5,395 bases of DNA from Aestuariivirga sp. (lineage in GTDB: Bacteria; Pseudomonadota; Alphaproteobacteria; Rhizobiales; Aestuariivirgaceae): contig JADCDC010000023.1 in the NCBI GenBank assembly GCA_020252385.1, forward strand, positions 1 to 5,395, in the 5' to 3' direction. Within the stretch, counting starts at the first letter, position 1, and each line of letters starts with the position of its first letter. This document shows positions 1-5,395 of the stretch, one piece after another. Below the pieces are notes generated by a model, which searched no databases, was not told the DNA's origin, and worked only from the letters and a program-made list of their open reading frames with translations. A program made the position numbers and the translations under genes.

Positions 1-381
1 CGCTTCCTCCTCCTCTCGCTCATTGCCGGTGTGGCAGGCGGTGTCGCAAGCCTCTTCCTCCACTGGGGCGAGGAGATCTTCGTGATCGGCGCCTCGGGCG
101 CGGTCTCGGGCCTTCTCGCCGCGGCCATTCCCATCATGTATGGGCGGCGCGTGCTGGGCGGCGCCAGGCCGCTCAGCCTCCCGGAACTGGTCACCAGTCC
201 GCGCGCCCTGATGTTCACCGCGATCTGGCTGGCGCTCACGCTGTTCTCGGGTGCGGCAGGCTGGACCGGCAATTCCTTCATGTCGGAAGGCGGCATCGCC
301 TGGGAGGCGCATGTCGGCGGTTTCCTGGGCGGGCTTCTCGCCTTTTATGCGCTGGCCCCGCGGGCGGTGCGCCGGGCCTGA
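1..381 (+). CDS. Rhomboid family intramembrane serine protease, C-terminal part (5' end outside window)
   Basis: This is the C-terminal 126 residues of a membrane-embedded serine protease that would cleave transmembrane helices within the cytoplasmic membrane. The frame is open from base 1, so the true start lies upstream. Directly visible are the rhomboid catalytic-serine motif GASG, with Ser codon 94-96, at the head of a hydrophobic helix, and the catalytic-histidine motif EAHVGGFLGG, with His codon 310-312, in the last hydrophobic helix. The hydrophobic stretch around MFTAIWLALTLFSGAAG between them fits TM5. The polar RRVLGGARP stretch fits the loop between TM4 and TM5. Both dyad residues are intact, so the enzyme is probably active. 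The N-terminal membrane segments cannot be judged. No terminator is seen after the stop, and the CBS gene follows 47 nt later. The substrate is unknown. Confidence 0.88.
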   Translation, partial: RFLLLSLIAGVAGGVASLFLHWGEEIFVIGASGAVSGLLAAAIPIMYGRRVLGGARPLSLPELVTSPRALMFTAIWLALTLFSGAAGWTGNSFMSEGGIAWEAHVGGFLGGLLAFYALAPRAVRRA

Positions 382-413
382 AACCGTGCTAGGGTGATCT
401 CCGTTCACCTTGC

Positions 414-428
414 AGGAAGGAGGCCTCC
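414..428 (+). promoter_or_regulatory. Strong Shine-Dalgarno site embedded in a perfect palindrome, before the CBS gene
   Basis: A purine-rich AGGAAGGAGG runs from 414 to 423, and its GGAGG core ends 5 nt before the ATG at 429. It is the strongest ribosome-binding site in the window and fixes the CBS start. The core lies inside the perfect 10-bp palindrome GGAGGCCTCC (419-428), which abuts the start codon. As RNA this could fold into only a 3-bp stem with a 4-nt loop, so strong self-sequestration is unlikely. Confidence 0.7.
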
Positions 429-863
429 ATGGCAGTCGCTCACATCCTCAGGCAGAAGGGGTCGGACGTCATCACCGTTTCCCCCTCGGACAGCGTCCAG
501 TCGATCGTCGATACGCTCACCCGTCACCGCATCGGCGCGGTGGTGGTGGTGGACCGCGCGGGCGCGATCGCCGGCATCGTGTCGGAGCGCGACGTGGTGC
601 GCGCCATGGCCGGCAATGCCGCGGGCGTGATTGCCAAGACCGCGCATGACATCATGACCGTGGAAGTCATGACCTGCGAGCCTGGCGATTCCGAAGCCGA
701 GCTCATGCAGCTGATGACCGAGAACCGCATCCGCCATCTTCCGGTCCTCGCCGCGGGCCGCCTCGCCGGCATGGTGTCGATCGGCGACGTGGTGAAGCTC
801 AGGATGGAATCGATCGAGCGCGAGGCGGAAGAGATGAAGACCTACATCGCCTCGGCCGGCTGA
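429..863 (+). CDS. Stand-alone tandem CBS-domain protein
   Basis: This small cytosolic protein of 144 residues consists almost only of two CBS domains, at about residues 8-64 and 73-128. Such a pair folds into a Bateman module that usually senses adenine nucleotides. Both domains end in the adenosine-contacting pattern of the family: GIVSERD at 49-55, followed by VVRAM, and GMVSIGD at 114-120, followed by VVKLR. This suggests AMP, ADP or ATP binding. No catalytic or membrane domain is attached, and the last 16 residues are a charged helix. The start is set by a strong GGAGG site 5 nt upstream. The gene converges on hisI with only 8 nt between stop codons. The regulated partner cannot be told from sequence. 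A direct link to the neighbouring purine-consuming enzymes FolE and HisI would be speculation. Confidence 0.92.
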   Translation: MAVAHILRQKGSDVITVSPSDSVQSIVDTLTRHRIGAVVVVDRAGAIAGIVSERDVVRAMAGNAAGVIAKTAHDIMTVEVMTCEPGDSEAELMQLMTENRIRHLPVLAAGRLAGMVSIGDVVKLRMESIEREAEEMKTYIASAG

Positions 864-871
864 GCTGCTGT

Positions 872-1246
872 TCACCCCTTGTCGGTGAACACCAGCCTCT
901 GACCGTCAACACGCCGGTAGAAGCAGCTTCTGCGGCCGGTGTGGCAGGAGACGCCCTTGCCCTGTGGCTCGGCCTTCACCTGCAGCACGTCCTGGTCGCA
1001 GTCGGTGAGGATCTCGGCGACCTTCAGCAACTCGCCCGAGGTTTCGCCCTTCTTCCACAGCGAGCGGCGCGAGCGGCTCCAGAAATGCGCAAAGCCCGTC
1101 TCCTGGGTGAGGCGCAGGGACTCGGCGTTCATGAAGGCGAACATCAGCACAGTGCCGTCGCGCGCATCCGTCACGATCGCCGGGATCAGGCCGTCAGTGT
1201 CGAACCTCGGCTGGAACGCCAGCGTTTCCTCGAGGCCCGCCGCCAT
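872..1246 (-). CDS. hisI: Phosphoribosyl-AMP cyclohydrolase (HisI)
   Basis: HisI catalyses the third step of histidine synthesis, hydrolytic opening of the adenine ring of phosphoribosyl-AMP, and is a cytosolic Zn/Mg enzyme. The 124-residue protein is full length for the monofunctional form and has no fused HisE pyrophosphohydrolase domain. Visible signatures are WKKGETSG (64-71), the metal-binding DCDQD (82-86, with Asp82, Cys83, Asp84 and Asp86), and SCHTGRRSCFY (100-110) with the zinc cysteines Cys101 and Cys108. The ATG follows the folE TAG with no intervening base. The sequence before it is pyrimidine-rich and has no Shine-Dalgarno site, so translation probably depends on ribosomes that have just finished folE. 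Other his genes are not in the window. The distal end nearly touches the convergent CBS gene. Confidence 0.97.
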   Translation of the reverse strand: MAAGLEETLAFQPRFDTDGLIPAIVTDARDGTVLMFAFMNAESLRLTQETGFAHFWSRSRRSLWKKGETSGELLKVAEILTDCDQDVLQVKAEPQGKGVSCHTGRRSCFYRRVDGQRLVFTDKG

Positions 1247-1873
1247 CTAGAGCGAGAAGCCGGAGGAGGGCGCCCGCACCAGTTCCATGAAGCGCGCCTG
1301 CAGCACGGGGTTCGACTTGAACTCGCCGGTGAACTGCGTGGTGATGGTCGCCACGTTGCGCTTGCCCACGCCCCGCATCGACATGCAGGTGTGCACCGCC
1401 TCGACCAGCACGGCAACGCCGCGCGGGTTCAGCGCGTCAGAGATCGAGTTGGCGATCTGCGCCGTCATCGTCTCCTGCGTCTGGAGACGGCGCGCATAGA
1501 TCTCGACGACGCGGGCGAGCTTCGAGATGCCGACAACCGCCTTGGTCGGCAGATAGGCCACATGGACGCGGCCGATGAAGGGCGCGATGTGGTGCTCGCA
1601 ATGGGAGTTGAACTCGATGTCGCGCAGCATCACCAGGTCGTCATAGCCGCCCACGTCCTCGAAGGTGCGGGAGAGTGCCTCGGCCGGGTCTTCCTCATAG
1701 CCCGAGAAATACTCGCGGAAGGCCTTGGCCACGCGCCGGGGCGTATCGAGCAGGCCCTCGCGGTCGGGGTTGTCGCCGGCCCAGGCGAGCAGGGTGCGCA
1801 CCGCGGCTTCCGCCTCCTCCTGGGAAGGGCGCTTCACCGGCTTCGCGGGGATCTTCTTGATGACTGCTTCCAT
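1247..1873 (-). CDS. folE: GTP cyclohydrolase I, zinc-dependent type (FolE)
   Basis: FolE converts GTP to 7,8-dihydroneopterin triphosphate plus formate, the entry step of tetrahydrofolate synthesis, as a cytosolic homodecamer. The 208-residue length is normal for the family. The zinc ligands are all present: Cys92 and His95 in SHCEHH (90-95) and Cys163 in HTCMSMRGVG (161-170). His94 and His161 occupy the catalytic histidine positions of the E. coli enzyme. Further family signatures are REGLLDTPRRVAKAF (38-52) and GISKLARVVEIYARRLQ (115-131). This is the zinc-type FolE rather than the zinc-independent FolE2. The ATG has only a weak AGGA 2 nt upstream. It is the first gene of a two-gene unit with hisI and is transcribed away from the IscU-like gene across a 135-bp divergent region. 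Confidence 0.97.
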   Translation of the reverse strand: MEAVIKKIPAKPVKRPSQEEAEAAVRTLLAWAGDNPDREGLLDTPRRVAKAFREYFSGYEEDPAEALSRTFEDVGGYDDLVMLRDIEFNSHCEHHIAPFIGRVHVAYLPTKAVVGISKLARVVEIYARRLQTQETMTAQIANSISDALNPRGVAVLVEAVHTCMSMRGVGKRNVATITTQFTGEFKSNPVLQARFMELVRAPSSGFSL

Positions 1874-1953
1874 GGTCCTGACTTCACTCTCAAAAACGGC
1901 GCGGCTTGCGCTCCGGCCTCCCGCGCCCCCATATCATGGCCGGAACCTCCAAG

Positions 1954-1977
1954 GCAAACCGCAAGGCGACGGTTTGC
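1954..1977. repeat. Perfect 8-bp inverted repeat in the folE / IscU-like divergent region (possible operator)
   Basis: GCAAACCG (1954-1961) and CGGTTTGC (1970-1977) are exact reverse complements separated by an 8-nt spacer. Centre-to-centre distance is 16 bp, about one and a half helical turns. The repeat lies between the divergent folE and IscU-like start codons, and its right arm overlaps a candidate -35 box (TTGCGG, 1974-1979) for the plus-strand genes. A candidate minus-strand folE promoter, TTGCCT (1957 to 1952) and GATATG (1935 to 1930) with a 16-nt spacer, would overlap the left arm, but it is weak. A second, smaller repeat, GGCGG/CCGCC, lies at 1978-1990. The repeat is seen directly; the operator role is inferred. 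It does not resemble a Zur or Fur box. Confidence 0.45.
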
Positions 1978-2002
1978 GGCGGAACCCGCCAGGCGCTAGG
2001 AT
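1974..2002 (+). promoter_or_regulatory. Candidate promoter for the IscU-like/cupin genes, possibly giving a near-leaderless mRNA
   Basis: TTGCGG (1974-1979) and TAGGAT (1997-2002) are separated by 17 bp. They match the -35 and -10 consensus at three and four of six bases. The flanking GCTAGGAT also resembles the alphaproteobacterial GCTA-type -10 element. Transcription would be expected to begin about 7 nt after the -10 box, close to the ATG at 2009, which would leave almost no leader. Alternatively AGGA (1998-2001), 7 nt before the ATG, acts as a Shine-Dalgarno site on a longer transcript. The two readings exclude each other. Confidence 0.35.
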
Positions 2003-2008
2003 ATCGGC

Positions 2009-2458
2009 ATGATCAATGACATCTACAACCGCAAGATTCTGGGCTTCGCGGCAGATATTCCCCGGTTGCAACGCTTGGCTGAGCCCGATGCCACGGCGGT
2101 CGCCCATTCCCGCCTCTGCGGCTCCAAGGTCACGGTCGACCTCCGCATGAAGGACGGGGCGGTGAGCGACTTCGGCCATGAGGTGAAGGCCTGCGCCCTG
2201 GGCCAGGCGTCGTCCTCCATCATGGCGCGCCATGTGGTGGGCTCGACATCGGAGGAACTGCGCTCCGTGCGCGACCAGATGTACCGCATGCTGAAGGAGG
2301 AGGGACCAGCCCCCACCGGCAAATGGGCCGATCTCGAGGCCCTGCTCCCCGTCAGGGACTTCAAGGCCCGCCACGCCTCGACACTCCTCACCTTCGATGC
2401 CGTGGTCGATGCCGTGAACCAGATCGAGGCGCGGCAGAAGGAAGCGGCTCATGGCTGA
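2009..2458 (+). CDS. IscU/NifU-N-like Fe-S scaffold family protein lacking the third cluster cysteine
   Basis: The 149-residue protein belongs to the IscU/SufU/NifU N-terminal family, whose members assemble Fe-S clusters on three conserved cysteines. The first two are present: Cys37 in SRLCGSK and Cys62 in VKACALGQASSSI, the latter a clear match to the family helix. In IscU the third cysteine lies in KIHCSIL. A gapless match of the last helix puts Ser124 there, in KARHASTLLTFDAV (119-132), with His122 nearby. The family Asp two residues after the first cysteine is Ser39. The protein has no other cysteine. It may therefore hold a cluster or metal differently, or serve as a specialised carrier. 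The start has AGGA 7 nt upstream. The 3' end overlaps the cupin start by 8 nt. I recall similar proteins beside folE/hisI in rhizobia, but their role is not established. Confidence 0.82.
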   Translation: MINDIYNRKILGFAADIPRLQRLAEPDATAVAHSRLCGSKVTVDLRMKDGAVSDFGHEVKACALGQASSSIMARHVVGSTSEELRSVRDQMYRMLKEEGPAPTGKWADLEALLPVRDFKARHASTLLTFDAVVDAVNQIEARQKEAAHG

Positions 2459-2912
2459 GCCGGTCCGCGCTCTCGACGTTCCCGCCCGCACTGGCACCAT
2501 CTATCCCCCGCCCTATGCTGCAACTGTTGCGGGCCGCGCCAAGCGGGCGCTGGGCGATCTCTTCGGCCTGAACCAGTTCGGCGTCAACCTCACCGTGCTG
2601 GCGCCCGGTACGTCGAGTTCGGAGCGCCACTGGCACGAGACGGAGGACGAGTTCGTTTTCGTGCTTGAAGGCGAAGTCGTCCTCATCGACGACCAGGGCG
2701 AGCATGTGCTGGGCCCCGGCATGTGCGCGGGCTTCAAGGCCGGCGTTCCCAACGCCCACAAGCTGGTGAACCGCTCCTCGGCACCCGTCACCGTCCTTGA
2801 GGTCGGAACGCGGAGCGAGAACGAGCGCGCCCACTATCCCGAGGCCGACATGCAGGCCGTGAAGCAGGGCGGCAAGTTCACGATCACCCGCAAGGACGGC
2901 ACGCCCTACTGA
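2451..2912 (+). CDS. Small single-domain cupin protein of unknown function
   Basis: This 153-residue cytosolic protein carries one beta-barrel cupin domain at about residues 43-120. Motif 1 matches the family pattern exactly: His60-x-His62-(x)4-Glu67-(x)6-Gly74. Motif 2 is GFKAGVPNAHKLVN (94-107), supplying His103. Lys96 stands where many relatives have Pro. The three His and one Glu would bind a divalent metal, typically Fe, Mn, Ni or Zn. The tail ending in RKDGTPY recurs, from memory, in proteobacterial cupins with no proven reaction. Cys92 is the only cysteine. The start codon lies inside the end of the IscU-like gene (shared ATGGCTGA), with AAGGAAG 6 nt upstream, so the two are probably co-translated. 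It could be a dioxygenase, an isomerase or a binding protein; sequence alone does not decide. Confidence 0.88.
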   Translation: MAEPVRALDVPARTGTIYPPPYAATVAGRAKRALGDLFGLNQFGVNLTVLAPGTSSSERHWHETEDEFVFVLEGEVVLIDDQGEHVLGPGMCAGFKAGVPNAHKLVNRSSAPVTVLEVGTRSENERAHYPEADMQAVKQGGKFTITRKDGTPY

Positions 2913-2950
2913 GCGGGGCTCGTTCCTGAACCGCGGGGCGGCCCCAGCCG

Positions 2951-2961
2951 TATTAGCGGCC
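2951..2961 (+). promoter_or_regulatory. Possible -10 element directly before the SDR start (weak)
   Basis: The 49-bp gap between the cupin and SDR genes has no good Shine-Dalgarno site. It ends in TATTAG (2951-2956, four of six to the -10 consensus), only 5 nt before the ATG. A transcript begun here would be leaderless or nearly so. The matching -35 region around 2927-2932 is poor. The gap also holds GGGGCGGCCCC, a GC stem with no T-run, which is not a convincing terminator. Read-through from the cupin gene therefore remains possible. Confidence 0.2.
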
Positions 2962-3690
2962 ATGTCACATCCCGTCATCGTCATCGGAGCCACCGGCGGC
3001 ATCGGCGCCGCCCTGTCGCGCCGTCTCGCCCAGTCCGGAACCCCCGTCCATGCCATCGGCCGCGATCCATCGAAGCTCGCAGCCCTCGCCGCCGAAACGG
3101 GGGCCTCGACCGCCGTCGCCGACGTCACCGACCGCGGCCAGCTCGAAGCCGCGGTCAAGGCGGCGGGCCCCGCCGCAGCGGGCCTTGCCTATTGCGTCGG
3201 CACCATCAACCTGAAGCCCGTGGCCCGCATCACGGACGAGGAAGCCTTGCGCGACTTCGAACTCAATGCGCTGGGCGCCCTCAGGGCCGTGCAGGCGGCA
3301 CTCCCCGCGCTCAAGGCCAGCGACAAGCCGTCGAGCATCGTCCTCTTCTCCACCGTCGCCGTGCAGCAGGGCTTTGCCAACCATGCATCGATCGGCCTCT
3401 CCAAGGGTGCCATCGAGGGGCTGATGCTGTCGCTCGCGGCCGAACTCGCACCCAAGGTCCGCGTCAACTGTGTTGCGCCTTCTCTCACGAAGACCCCGCT
3501 CGCCGCGGCACTGACATCGAGTGAGCATATGGCCACCGCCATCGCCGGCCTTCATGCCCTGCAGCGCCTGGGCGAGGCGGATGACGTGGCCGCCGCGGCG
3601 GCCTTCCTGCTGTCGCCCGATGCCTCTTGGATCACCGGTCAGGTGCTGGGCGTCGACGGCGGCCGCTCGAGCCTCCGCACCAAGGGCTGA
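2962..3690 (+). CDS. Short-chain dehydrogenase/reductase family protein with Ile at the catalytic Tyr position
   Basis: The 242-residue protein has a Rossmann fold of the classical SDR type. The nucleotide-binding GATGGIG is at 9-15. Arg34, after the second strand, suggests NADP(H), and Asp54 fits the adenine-contact position. Asn102 fits the structural/catalytic Asn. Ser130 and Thr131 lie where the active-site Ser is expected. WITGQVLGVDGG (223-234) is the usual C-terminal signature. The YxxxK motif is altered: Lys148 is kept, but the residue four before it is Ile144 (IGLSK), preceded by ANHAS. The NNAG element is replaced by YCVG (77-80). From memory, a subfamily with HASIxxxKGAVEGL shares this change, so it is unlikely to be a random defect. 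The protein may bind the nucleotide without normal dehydrogenase chemistry, or use another residue. It sits 5 nt upstream of DUF2256 and probably in one transcript with the photolyase. Confidence 0.9.
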   Translation: MSHPVIVIGATGGIGAALSRRLAQSGTPVHAIGRDPSKLAALAAETGASTAVADVTDRGQLEAAVKAAGPAAAGLAYCVGTINLKPVARITDEEALRDFELNALGALRAVQAALPALKASDKPSSIVLFSTVAVQQGFANHASIGLSKGAIEGLMLSLAAELAPKVRVNCVAPSLTKTPLAAALTSSEHMATAIAGLHALQRLGEADDVAAAAAFLLSPDASWITGQVLGVDGGRSSLRTKG

Positions 3691-3695
3691 GCCTC

Positions 3696-3847
3696 GTGCC
3701 ACGCGGCATCAAGAAGGCGGAGCTTCCGTCGAAGCCTTGTGCCGCCTGCGGCCGTCCCTTCACCTGGCGCAAGAAGTGGGCGCGCGACTGGGAGAATGTG
3801 AAGGTCTGTTCGGACCGCTGCCGCGCCGCGCTGAAGCAGAAGAAGAC

Positions 3848-3851
<4 letters not shown>
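3696..3851 (+). CDS. DUF2256 family protein, small four-cysteine putative zinc-binding protein
   Basis: This 51-residue basic protein of unknown function matches the DUF2256 family. It has a CxxC pair (Cys15, Cys18), the family core GRPFTWRKKWARDWENVK (19-36), and a second CxxxC pair (Cys38, Cys42), with a lysine-rich tail. Four paired cysteines suggest one structural zinc; an Fe-S cluster is less likely but not excluded. I chose the GTG start at 3696 because the protein then begins just before the conserved KKAELPSK, and because the start lies 5 nt after the SDR stop. The upstream ATG at 3627 in the same frame would add 23 unrelated residues from inside the SDR gene. AAGGG, 9 nt before the GTG, is a modest ribosome-binding site. 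The stop overlaps the photolyase start (ATGA). The family commonly neighbours FeS-BCP photolyases (from memory), so a role with that enzyme is inferred. Confidence 0.9.
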
Positions 3852-5347
<1,496 letters not shown>

Positions 5348-5353
5348 CAGCCG

Positions 5354-5395
5354 CTAGCTTTGAGTCGCAAACACATGCAGGTTCGCCAGGATCGA
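5354..5395 (-). other. Ambiguous right edge: possible 3' end of a minus-strand gene
   Basis: The last 48 bases hold no complete gene. On the minus strand one frame reads in from the edge as SILANLHVFATQS and ends at TAG (5356-5354), which is plausible as a protein C-terminus converging on the photolyase. On the plus strand an ATG at 5375 would begin MQVRQDR but lacks a ribosome-binding site. Thirteen residues are too few to identify a product. No hairpin with a T-run follows the photolyase stop. Confidence 0.2.

Noticed and set aside
391..409. Hairpin GGTGA/TCACC after the rhomboid stop as a terminator
   Set aside because: The stem is only 5 bp with a 7-nt loop and no following T-run. It is too weak to call.
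539..552. GGT tandem repeat (four units plus GG)
   Set aside because: It encodes the Val-Val-Val-Val beta strand of the first CBS domain and is ordinary coding sequence, not a functional microsatellite.
394..649. Alternative plus-strand frames beginning at 394 and 410 over the CBS gene
   Set aside because: They lie out of frame with the CBS protein, which has the strong ribosome-binding site and both CBS signatures.
1247..1873. FolE as supplier of a folate antenna for the nearby photolyase
   Set aside because: The photolyase is of the FeS-BCP type, whose characterised members use a lumazine antenna made through the riboflavin route, not methenyltetrahydrofolate. The two genes are also on opposite strands.
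941..1999. Long plus-strand open frame (352 codons) antisense to hisI and folE
   Set aside because: It lies opposite two clear enzymes with intact motifs. Its composition (Arg, His, Ala and Gly rich, no recognisable domain) is that of a high-GC shadow frame.
2932..2950. GC stem GGGGCGGCCCC between the cupin and SDR genes as a terminator
   Set aside because: The stem is 4-5 bp with a 1-3-nt loop and no T-run, which is common by chance in DNA of this GC content.
2388..3158. Minus-strand open frame of 256 codons opposite the cupin and the SDR start
   Set aside because: No domain or ribosome-binding site is seen. It runs antisense across two recognised proteins and the gap between them, as expected from codon bias in GC-rich DNA.
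3627..3695. ATG at 3627 as the DUF2256 start
   Set aside because: It would add Arg/Pro-rich residues from inside the SDR gene. The conserved region begins just after the GTG at 3696, which lies 5 nt past the SDR stop.
2965..3702. Minus-strand open frame of 245 codons opposite the SDR gene
   Set aside because: It mirrors the SDR gene almost exactly, is Gly, Arg and Asp rich, and has no family signature.
3521..3847. Upstream extension of the photolyase frame to an ATG at 3521 (608 residues)
   Set aside because: The extra 109 residues overlap the SDR and DUF2256 genes and look like shadow sequence. The family N-terminus (LRIVLGDQL) begins right after the ATG at 3848.

Overview
This 5.4 kb window is GC-rich and densely coding, and it reads as a chromosomal segment of an alphaproteobacterium, most likely Hyphomicrobiales (Rhizobiales)-like. 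That placement rests on base composition, on the protein types, and on a remembered resemblance of the rhomboid, CBS protein, hisI, folE and IscU-like gene order to rhizobial genomes. It has not been searched. No mobile element, tRNA, rRNA, CRISPR array or gene-free stretch over 300 bases is present. The longest non-coding stretch is the 135-bp divergent region at 1874-2008.

Layout. A rhomboid protease enters from the left edge with its N-terminus missing (1-381, +). It is followed by a stand-alone two-CBS-domain protein (429-863, +). This converges, 8 nt apart, on a two-gene minus-strand operon of folE (GTP cyclohydrolase I) then hisI (phosphoribosyl-AMP cyclohydrolase). In that operon the folE stop codon directly abuts the hisI start codon. 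A divergent intergenic region with a perfect 8-bp inverted repeat separates folE from a plus-strand run of five genes. These are an atypical IscU/NifU-like protein lacking the third cluster cysteine, a single-domain cupin overlapping it by 8 nt, a short-chain dehydrogenase/reductase (SDR) whose catalytic Tyr position is Ile, a 51-residue four-cysteine DUF2256 protein starting at GTG, and an iron-sulfur bacterial cryptochrome/photolyase (FeS-BCP, PhrB type) overlapping it by ATGA.

How the genes work together. folE and hisI are metal-dependent purine-ring cyclohydrolases that feed folate/pterin and histidine synthesis respectively. The SDR, DUF2256 protein and photolyase are packed so tightly that they probably form one translationally coupled light-response or DNA-repair module. 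The photolyase keeps all four [4Fe-4S] cysteines, with exactly the spacing of Agrobacterium PhrB, together with the His-His-x-x-R active-site motif and the Trp/Trp/Tyr electron path. The DUF2256 protein and the Tyr-less SDR are the least understood parts and the best candidates for new biology. The IscU-like protein lies upstream on the same strand, which raises the untested possibility of a link to the Fe-S photolyase.
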